A DNA stretch of 64,000 bases from Escallonia rubra (Eukaryota; Streptophyta; Magnoliopsida; Escalloniales; Escalloniaceae), in contig JAVXUO010001154.1 of the NCBI GenBank assembly GCA_033065855.1, positions 1-64,000 of the forward strand, written 5' to 3'. A program made the position numbers and the translations under genes. Positions 55,741-64,000 of this stretch are shown here, in pieces. The notes below the pieces were generated by a model that was not told the DNA's origin, made no database searches, and saw only the letters and a list, made by a program, of their open reading frames with translations. Every line of letters begins with the position of its first letter. Position 1 is the stretch's first letter.

Positions 55741-57723
55741 CTAAGGCTCGGGGGCATCGCCTGAAAGGCCATCCATTGGAGGCTGAGAAGCTGTAGCATT
55801 CCCTGCCTCCGAAGGCATAGCAGTCTCCCCAGATGGAGACACTACTGCAGGCATAACGAAATCATCCAAATGGATATCATAGAAGCGTTCAACGAATATC
55901 TCCTTGGCCTTCGTGAAGCCCATCTCATAGATCTCCAGGCCGTCATCCGTTCGTTTCTTTAGCCATTCTTCCCCCGTATTCCTGTCAAGGAAGTGGCGAA
56001 TGCCTTAATCTCGAGCCTCAGCTACCTTCTTCGCTTCTTCAGCTATTTTCTTCATTGCCCGTTCTAGTCTCCTCTCCAGAGCTTCAATGTGAGAAATATA
56101 GTCAGCCTCACGCTTACTTAACTCATCGAAATGATGGGTGGCCTCATCTGCTTCCTTGATGGCATCTCTCTTTTGTTGAGCTTCATCGGCTGCTACATCC
56201 CTCGCCATCTCAAAGAGAGACAACATTGTAGAACCACTGACATACATCTAGAAAATAAAGATTGGAACAGTCAGCTAAATGAAAGATAAAGGCAAAAAGA
56301 AGAACTAGTTCGAAAAAGGATTTTACCGTGTATACGGCCTGGGCAAAAGAACAGGCAAAAGACTCATGAGTCTGGTTCTAGAAAACTTCCTTATCTTTAG
56401 GAAGAATTCCATGAAGAAGATTCTGCTCAGAGACTTGGCTGTTCGGCATCCCTATATCGTCGCGCCTGATGGTTCATCTAGGCCGAAAAATAGAATCCTC
56501 GTCAATAGACACTCCTTCAACAACTCGCGAAGACTGGTCAGGAGGAGTGATTCTGGTCTTCTTTGGAACAGGGGTAGCTCCACACTTGGCTATTTTTCTT
56601 TCCTCTTCCCCTTGGCTTTTTGAAGCACGCCAAGAAAGCCTCATTGTGGTGATTTCTAACTTCCGCTAGCCATCTCTGCATAGAAAAAGATATCAATATT
56701 GCAACAATGATCAAAATCAATATTAGCACAAGGATCAAAACTATATGAAGCAAACCTAGAGGTGCGATTTCAGTAAAAGATATGATAAGGACAACAGGAG
56801 GAGGATGAAGAACTGAAAGACCAGCTGGAATGGGCTTCCGAGGAATAATCTTCCCATACTCTAACTATTGCTCTGAAAGAGGTTCATCAATGGAAAGACC
56901 ACCTCGAAGCTTTATATGGCTAAGGATATGCTTTGTGATGTTATTGGGAGTAAGCTTGCCCGTGTTTTCGAAGTCTTTACAATAAGGGTTCCAGTCCCTA
57001 TCAAACGGTAACTCCTCTTTATCTTCAGGACTAGCGAAGAAGTATCTGGAATGCCAACCCTTGTTCGAGTTTGGACCCCCCTTCAGAATTCGGTGTCTGC
57101 TGTGGATGTAATACCATTCAGGACAATTGGCAACTCCTTTAACAAAATAAATTTTGAAGAAGACCCTCGTGAAGTCAATTGGATCTGGTTTGTAACCTGA
57201 AGTCTCGACCAGATAAATAAGCCCAATCAGCTTTATCCAACCATTCGGAGCCATATAATAATGTTTAAGAAACTGAAGAACAAAAAGGATGAAGAGGAAG
57301 TCTATATCTAGACTTCACTTGCTCCTTATAAATCCTTGTTTCAAACTTTGTCCCGTAGTTGGCTAGCTCTTGTAAACCTGGAACTCGAGCATACCAACCT
57401 TCAGGAAGGGGATACTCCTGAGTCAACTCATTCAACTCTTCCTTGGTCATCTTATTAGACTTTTCATCTGCAGTAAACCAAGGTTTGGGATTTTCTTTAT
57501 CTTCAGCTTGATCCTTTACATCACCTAAGGCATTCTCGGGTGGTAAAGCCCATGAGGGTTGGGAAGTTGAAGGTGGAAATGGTTGGGAAGTTAAAGGTCG
57601 TGGTGGTTGGGGATTTGAACTACCAACTTTAATTTTGGATGTTGGAATTCGTTCCAAAGATGAAGAGGAACTACTTCTAATAACTTCTTCAGAAAAAGAT
57701 AGACCATCTTAAGACTTGGTCAT
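55741..57723 (-). pseudogene. Antisense accessory gene of Tat element 1 (Transposase_28-like, introns visible)
   Basis: On the minus strand, opposite to gag-pol, ATG at 57723 starts a Ser/Pro-rich N-terminus. It is followed by YPLPEGWYARVPGLQELANY (about 57400), then in another frame YYMAPNGWIKLIGLIYLVET (57260-57200), WYYIHSRHRILKGGPNSNKG and WHSRYFFASP (57120-57030). Two intron-like gaps with GT...AG ends are visible, 56755-56676 (80 bp) and 56326-56248 (79 bp). A coiled coil (AADEAQQKRDAIKEADEATH, then ALERRLERAMKKIAEEAKK) and an acidic end with stop at 55741 follow. Family: plant 'putative gypsy-type transposon' (PF04195-like). Antisense extra genes of this type are known in Tat elements such as Grande; their role is unknown. 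Damage: TAA at codon 5, a frameshift near 57262 and a stop near 55990. Confidence 0.75.
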
Positions 57724-57954
57724 AGTTGCTACTACTAAGTTTGAAATTTTGAAAATAGAAGTGCTGAACAGAAAGAGGAGAGAAAAAGGACTTACTTGAA
57801 CAGAAGAATGCTTCTGAATGATTCGAGTAAGGTGAAAATGAATTAAAGATCTCCCCTACGTGTCACAACCTGAGAGAAGAGGAGTTTGAAATTTGAAATT
57901 TCCCACTCAAGGGCAGTTATTGCAAAAAAGACACGTGGAAACTGAAACAAACAT

Positions 57955-58520
57955 TCTGCCCGAGCAGAATTCTCTCCGAGCATTCTGTCCGAGCAGAGTG
58001 CCCATCCTTGGCCGAACAGAATTTTGCCCAAATAGAATTTTGTCCGAGCACTCTGCCCGAGCAAAGTGCTCATCCTTGGCCGAACATAATTTTGCCCGAG
58101 TAAAATCTTGTCAGCCCACTATTGGCGGCACAGAATTCTGTCCGAGCACTCTGCCCGAGAACGGTCCCCGTCCTTCGACGAACAGAATCTATGCCCGAGC
58201 ATAGTGCCCATCCTTGGTCAAACAGAATTCTGCCCGAGCAGAGTGCCCATCTATTGGTCGAACTCTGTCCGAGCACTCTGCCCGAGCAGAGTGCCCGTCT
58301 ATTGGCCAAACAAAATTATGCCCGAGCAGAATTCTGTCTGAGCACTCTGCCCGAGTAGAATGCCCCTCTTTGGCAGAACAGAATTCTGCCCAAGCATAAT
58401 ACTATCCGAGCACTCTACCTAAGAAGAGTGCCAATGGCATAAAAAAGTATGTCCGAGCATAAGCTTGTCCGAACAGAATTCTGCCCGAGCAGAATTCTCT
58501 CCGAGCATTTGAAATACCGA
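57955..58520. repeat. Palindromic repeat array B in Tat element 1 (about 68-bp unit, about 8 copies)
   Basis: Alternating ATTCTGCCCGAGCAGAAT and ACTCTGCCCGAGCAGAGT palindromes separated by TCTCCGAGC and GCCCATCCTTGGCCGAACAG phrases. Same basic motif as array A but different spacers. It lies between the 5' end of the antisense gene and the polypurine tract. Multiple frames stay open across it on both strands; none is called. Confidence 0.85.
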
Positions 58521-58601
58521 AAAATAGTCTCATTTCTATTTCGGCATATTTAGCTATCTCCTGTGGGAAAAGTGTGCTTCCGCCCGCTTCATTAACGCTG
58601 G

Positions 58602-58619
58602 TAGAAGCAGGGGGCATTA
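58602..58619 (+). other. Polypurine tract of Tat element 1
   Basis: TAGAAGCAGGGGGCATTA directly precedes the 3' LTR start TGATATAGC. A G-rich tract ending in GCATTA before the LTR is usual for Tat-type elements. Confidence 0.75.
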
Positions 58620-59061
58620 TGATATAGCTAAAAATACTCCTCCAGTCTACGGATGACACGTGGCAGTTATGACACGTAGCCTATGCTAGCTTATTACTGA
58701 TTTGGCACTTGCCATAAGGATCATCAAACAGAATCTTAAAAGGGTTCTAACTCTATCATCTGAGATAGACATGTGATCCTCTAGGATCCTAATTCTATCT
58801 TGATTAGATCTGTTCATAGCCCAATTCTACTAGGGCCCTTCTTCCTAATATTATATAAAAGGGTCTAACCCCTCAGATATGGACTATTACACACACATAC
58901 ACACTGTGTACTACTGCGTTTCAGAGTTCTACATTGTTAGCCATCTCTGACGTAAGCATTAGAGCGTTCTTCTGCCAGAACTCCACCCGGCGGTCACTCT
59001 GTGTTCTCTTTTGCAGACCTATTTTCTGGTGTGGTTCCCGATTCAGTTTTTAGCTGCAACA
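58620..59061 (+). mobile_element. 3' LTR of Tat element 1 (442 bp)
   Basis: Begins TGATATAGCTAAAAATACT and ends TTAGCTGCAACA, colinear with the 5' LTR. CACGTG at 58657-58662 and ATATAAAAGG near 58854 are conserved. It is followed by ATAAG, the imperfect partner of ATAAA before the 5' LTR. Confidence 0.9.
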
Positions 59062-62000
59062 ATAAGTATCACCGATGACAAACTCTCTAATACAAGCATG
59101 CACAAATGTGATCGAATCAAATTTCGAAGGTCGTTATATATGTAATTTGGTCATGTCATACACCATAATAAGAAGTACCAAAAAATACAAAAAGAAAAGG
59201 AAAAGTAAGAAGATTTACAGCAAAATACAATCCATCCATGATTAGAAATAATAACTATGCGCATAAAAATAAGAAACCAACTATGAACTAATTTCATTAA
59301 GATGTACAAATACACAATGGTGTTTATTTAATTAATTAGGGCAAATGTCAACTAAATATATCAATACAAAAACCATTAAGGGAAAATAAAATGCATCGTA
59401 GAGCAACTTTAGTCAAAGACTATCGCACTGTTCCAAAATTATGCCTACCATAAGTAAAAACAAAACATTAATGTAAGATCTATATGAAATGCATAAAGTT
59501 CGTATTCCATATTTGAGAGGTGCTCATGCCTCAAGCTTGTACACACGATGTTTAAAATTGCTTCAAGACTTTGAAAAGATGTCTTGGTTGTTAGAGAGAT
59601 ACCATACTCTTGACAGCCCTGCAATAATCATGCAAACAATCATGTTATACCTAAGAAGGTGTATCATATGACAAGGAAAATAAAGTCTCTGTTACCCATG
59701 GATCTTATCAGTTTTGTCACAGGTAAACTCATCCTTGTTCAAAACCTTAATCAATGCATGCAAGTAAGTCCAATGAGTTTTAAATAGAATAATGTGAATA
59801 TTTATGGTCATGGGTTGATCGAGCATTATTACTGCTTCTTTTAAAATATTCGATTCTATCTTGGAAACTGCCCAAAAGATTTGAGTTCGAGATTTCTAAA
59901 TTTAAGTGAAATTGCCTTTTCATGAATATCTTTACGAAGAATGTGCATTTCTCAGAGAATGTGCATTACAAGTAAGATTGTTGTTTGGAAGAGTTATCTC
60001 AACCATTTTTGGATTTCGAAAAATGTTTGTCGTTAAAAGATGTAGATAGCCAAAACAGATTAACCAACAATTATCAAGAATGCACTTCGCATTTAAGCTA
60101 AGCTGGATCTATTTCATACCAAGAAACCAGGTTCACGCCACTTGCTGGCAACTTATGAGCATCTTAATATTAACCATCTGTATTCATCGAGAAAATAAGG
60201 CATTCAAAAACTTTAAATGATATTAACTTATTTTGCATTGTACGTCAGGAACCGTGTAACTTTCAAAATCTTGTTATATTTATAATATGTACCCTTAGAA
60301 GCAAGTACTCTGACAATTCTTGTAGAATTTCCTTAAACTTCCCACCTACGGGTGATTTGCACTTGACAACATACCATTAGCAGGCCAACATCCAAGCATA
60401 GTCTAGGATTTCAGACCCTTAGCTACTGACAATGACGATGGGAACTAAGTGGTTTGACATTTTTCTCTCTTTGACATGTCAGGTAAAAATTCTCTTCGGG
60501 CTAGCTATATATTTAGGAGTAAAAGATTGTAAAAAAATGTTCTAATTGACAAAGGTAGCTTTATTCAGTGTTGTTAGCTTCAACATTTTCTTGAAAACCA
60601 ACAGTCAATGCAATTTGTCTTGTTTACTCCTACCTCCCATATGTGGGCGCAAGCTTATGGCAGCAAAGCCAAGTAAAACCAGTGCTCCATAAAATCTGCA
60701 TTAAGGACTATTTCTGACTATTTCCTCATCAATATAAGCTATCTTCTATGTCCTTTCATATTTAGTCTCTCATAACCTACATTGTGTCTGGGAGTTAACC
60801 TCATAAAACTGATACAATTAGGGGAGTGTAATCCATTAAGGAAACACTAATTATGAATTTCTCAGTTGTCGGTCTTTTATGTAAACAGATGCTTTAAGCA
60901 AGTAGAGTGAGATTTATAAATAAGGTTAACAACATCATATGTACCAACCTTAGAATGTACACCAAGTCGTGATTCTTTCTAGCTCTCCCGCAGCTGCATA
61001 CGATCATTTAAGTGATTTCTTACCTTTTTTAAAATTACTTAACATAAGATGCTCTGTAGAAGAAAGTCTAAGATGCCATACATACCATTGCATTTCTCTG
61101 TGTAGCCGTGTCCAAACATGCAACAACATATTAGTTTCTAAGAGTTTTTCAAGAAATTGCTGAGTCAAAGTTTCAAAAGAATAGAAGACATGTAGTTTAT
61201 TTCGTAACGCAATTGCACTCAAAAGACTCTTGGAGAAGATTGCTTGTCTCTGATAGGCTAGTACTATGATAAGTTCGAATAGATTCAATGTTAGTTTTTT
61301 GAGGTCGTAAAGAATGAAAACATTACCTTCAAAAATGAATTACGTGACAAATTTAGTAGCTATAAATCAAATTTAAAGAAAGGTTTAAATGTTGAAGAGG
61401 GGAAATCTAGCATGTAAAAGATCACTTTTAGTAGATGGATGAACCTGAGAATGGCTATTATGTGACACAATTGCAAGAAAATCAGTGGACATGGATACAT
61501 GCATACATACTCACACACTGGATATGAACTATTGCTATCCAAAATGACATCGTTTTCCTTATAAAGCATTCAGTCCAAGCATTTTTTTTGCAACTGAAAC
61601 TCTATGCATAGAAATAACATATTCCTCGTATCTATTTCTGTCAAATCAACAATCTTAATACAAAGAAGAAAAATAACACAAAATGTTTGGGATCAATGTC
61701 ATGAAAAGCTTTAGACATAACAATATCTGAGGCTTACGTACTATGCAGATTTTTATGAGGCATATTGGTTCTTCTTAACTGAGGAAAATTTTTAGTTTGT
61801 AAAGACTTCCACTTTATGGTAAATCAACAAATTCGAAGGATCATAATCCTGAGACCTCTTACAAAGTCTTGCATATATATATATACACACACACACACAC
61901 ATACTTGTGGAAGGAGCAAGGCCTAGCTGCCAATTAAGAACAAACCACCTACTCAGGAGATGAAGTTAAGAAACTCTTGCTCTCCTTGCCTCTTAATTAG

Positions 62001-64000
62001 GAAAGACTACAACCCCGTTTCAGTACTCTCTATATGTGAACTATTACAGTTGTCTATACACATCCGACCTTTTTTGTTTTTCCTTTGTGGATGAAGTTAC
62101 CATTCATAATTTGCTCGTATGATCTCTCTCTCTCTCTCTCTCTCTCTCTAGCATATGTATTGGTTTAGAAATATGATGGTCTATTTAAGGCAAAGCTATG
62201 TAGTTTTCAATTGTATAAAACCTTACCAAATCTACTTCGTAGAGAAAAGAAATTAGTACTTATGTTGATGGAAAGAATCATAACGGCGTGTGCTAACCAA
62301 AAAGGATAACATAATAAAATAACTTAGAAGTTTCATACTTCAAACCTAAAAGAAATAGTCGTTGTCCAAGAGCTGTGGTTACTTTCTCTATTTTTGGGGT
62401 ATCTTTAATGATGCCGAAGATTCATATTTGATTCGGGAAGGGATCATGGAATTACTGATATGAATGGAAAGGGAATCCTACTTTCATTAAGTGATTTATT
62501 AAATAATTGAAAACAAAGGATCTTGAATATTATTCGAAATTCTGAAGAACTGCGTAGGGGTTGAGCGGTGTGTTATGAAGTCTTAGTGACACAGCTGGGA
62601 GCAACTCGTTTGTCTTTAATGGTGTCACTGACCGAAACTTCATAGGTGCCACTTTAAGGGGTATCCAGGGCCATTTTGGATGTGAAACAGGTGTTTTTTT
62701 TTAAGATCTCTTTGGGATCGAAGGATGTACACAAGAAGTATTAAAGATCTAAGCAAAAGCATTTGGAAATTTTAGCACAAAGTTGAAAGTTATAAAAAAT
62801 ATATATAAAAAACCGGTAATTATTCTGAAGCTCACCATGGACACAACTTTTAGAGTTTGGACTAAATGAAGACTCTAACAAAAGTCTAACCCTGAGAAGG
62901 TAGCACATGTCAAGGCCTAAAATGATCCACAGATGGTAGACTAACGCTACGCATGTAGGACTTCAAGCCAAGGCCTAAAATGATCTCTCATTTCAAATTC
63001 TGGTTAACGAATCAGCTACCATCCAAGTGCGGCACTGCCTTGGAATGCTACAGACTCTCAAGGCCATGATAACAAATCATCAGCCTACCTATTAAAGTAG
63101 TCAAGATAATATGTTGTATTTTAGTGTAAGTAGATTCCTTTTTAGTGTTTCAGATTTTCAAGGAAGTTAAAGCCCATACTACCTGAGATTGAAAATAAAA
63201 ATTGTCTCTAACCTTCACCAACCAAAGTAGGAAAATAGGGCTACAATTGGACCAGGATACAGAAAGCATGAGATTCTAGGAAGAAGAATTTTAAGTAACC
63301 TCAATTAAAGAACAAAGTTGTGCAACTAAGTTTCAAATGACCCAGATTCTTATTATCCTGCAGACATGTTACCAAATTTGTGATTCTATTCTAACAAAAA
63401 CCATTAATAGAACCATTTCGATGATGAATGCCATTGATGCTATACTGTTTTAATTAGATGTGGTGCAGCCCATGTCCAAGCTCTGAGATTTGATTATGAT
63501 TTAATCTTATTTTGCACCAGTTATCTAGGTGAAGCTTTTGGGACCGTAATGAGTATTCTTAAAAAAGAAAAACAGCTTCAATTATCTTCTATAACCTTCA
63601 ACTCTCAATCCATAATATACCTTTTAAAAGTTGTTTTCATAAGCTCAACATGACATAAATGCCAGATTACCCATTGCTAATCTAATAAGATGCTGAAACT
63701 GGAGATAGGATACCATGATGCCATTCTAAGTACCGATCAAGATGTCTTTTGCAAATTCACTCAGCCCCATTGAAGTGAACTTCGGCAAGATCACCTCATA
63801 ACAATTGTAACCTGCTATCACCCATAGGTTAACTACTTCTGAGCATACTTTCTAATCCATTCACTGAAAATGAGTTCGCTTTCCGCACTTGAGGTGCTCT
63901 TGTGCTAGTATAGATGCAAGGCTTCTTCAATTCAACAAGTGACTTATCTTCTATTACACTATCTTATTCCATGAGAGCTTATCAACATTTGAAACTTGAG
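59062..64000. other. Non-coding, apparently single-copy sequence
   Basis: About 4.9 kb without transposon protein motifs and without a coding region I can support; the longest open frames are under 100 codons and lack known motifs. Microsatellites occur at about 61873-61902 (TA/CA) and 62124-62150 (TC). A phrase CAAGGCCTAAAATGATC is present twice near 62910 and 62970. The composition (about 35% GC, T-rich tracts) is compatible with introns or flank of a gene outside the window. Confidence 0.4.

Larger units (their letters stand above)
46536..59061 (+). mobile_element. Tat-type Ty3/Gypsy retrotransposon, element 1 (12.5 kb)
   Basis: Two LTRs (46536-46990; 58620-59061), a primer-binding site, gag, protease, RT, RNase H, a second RNase H, integrase, an antisense accessory gene, two repeat arrays and a polypurine tract are present in that order. 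The second RNase H and the antisense gene in the 3' region are hallmarks of the Tat lineage. The flanks are ATAAA and ATAAG, a 5-bp target duplication with one difference. The LTRs differ at roughly 8% of the first 270 positions by eye, so the insertion is old. A 2411-bp solo LTR is inserted in the integrase end. All proteins are broken. Confidence 0.9.

Noticed and set aside
57955-58520. Regularly spaced repeats resembling a CRISPR array
   Set aside because: Units are degenerate palindromes without uniform repeat and unique spacers, they lie in the 3' region of a plant retrotransposon, and a related array exists elsewhere in the same element.

Overview
The window is nuclear DNA of a flowering plant, most likely a eudicot with a transposon-rich genome. 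The evidence is a two-exon RDR6 gene with GT-AG splicing, plant lineages of LTR retrotransposons (Sirevirus-type and other Copia, Tat-type and other Gypsy), MULE and hAT DNA transposons, and long AT-rich intergenic stretches. The species cannot be fixed from the sequence. I saw no rRNA, no convincing tRNA gene and no CRISPR array.

Layout. 1-2922: a decayed Mutator-like element, minus strand, running off the left edge. 2923-3235: a Ty3/Gypsy relic. 3650-8332: RDR6 on the minus strand, the only clearly intact host gene. 8333-15700: AT-rich DNA upstream of RDR6, holding a 3.4-kb satellite array with a three-monomer higher-order period and several tandem duplications. 16679-18235: a non-autonomous element with long terminal inverted repeats (TIRs), each filled with short palindromes, sitting in a TA microsatellite. 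20249-23215: a truncated Copia element. 23216-29668: a Sirevirus-like Copia element with one LTR. 29669-32196: the 3' end of a Tat-type Gypsy element. 33361-35700: an LTR-like block and a tandem array of about 300-bp units. 36988-38404: a degenerate NIN-like protein (NLP, RWP-RK/PB1) pseudogene. 41500-46165: Copia and Gypsy scraps, the Gypsy one split by a 3967-bp hAT element with a perfect 8-bp target duplication. 46536-59061: a 12.5-kb Tat-type Gypsy element with both LTRs, a broken gag-pol, a spliced-looking antisense gene and an inserted solo LTR of 2411 bp. 59062-64000: single-copy-looking, apparently non-coding DNA.

Function. RDR6 makes double-stranded RNA from single-stranded templates for secondary and trans-acting siRNAs. 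Here it lies among many inactive transposon copies. All transposon genes read here carry stops, frameshifts or deletions; none looks autonomous. The most unusual structures are the palindrome-filled TIR element, the Tat antisense gene bracketed by two arrays of one palindromic repeat, the satellite next to RDR6, and the NLP pseudogene.
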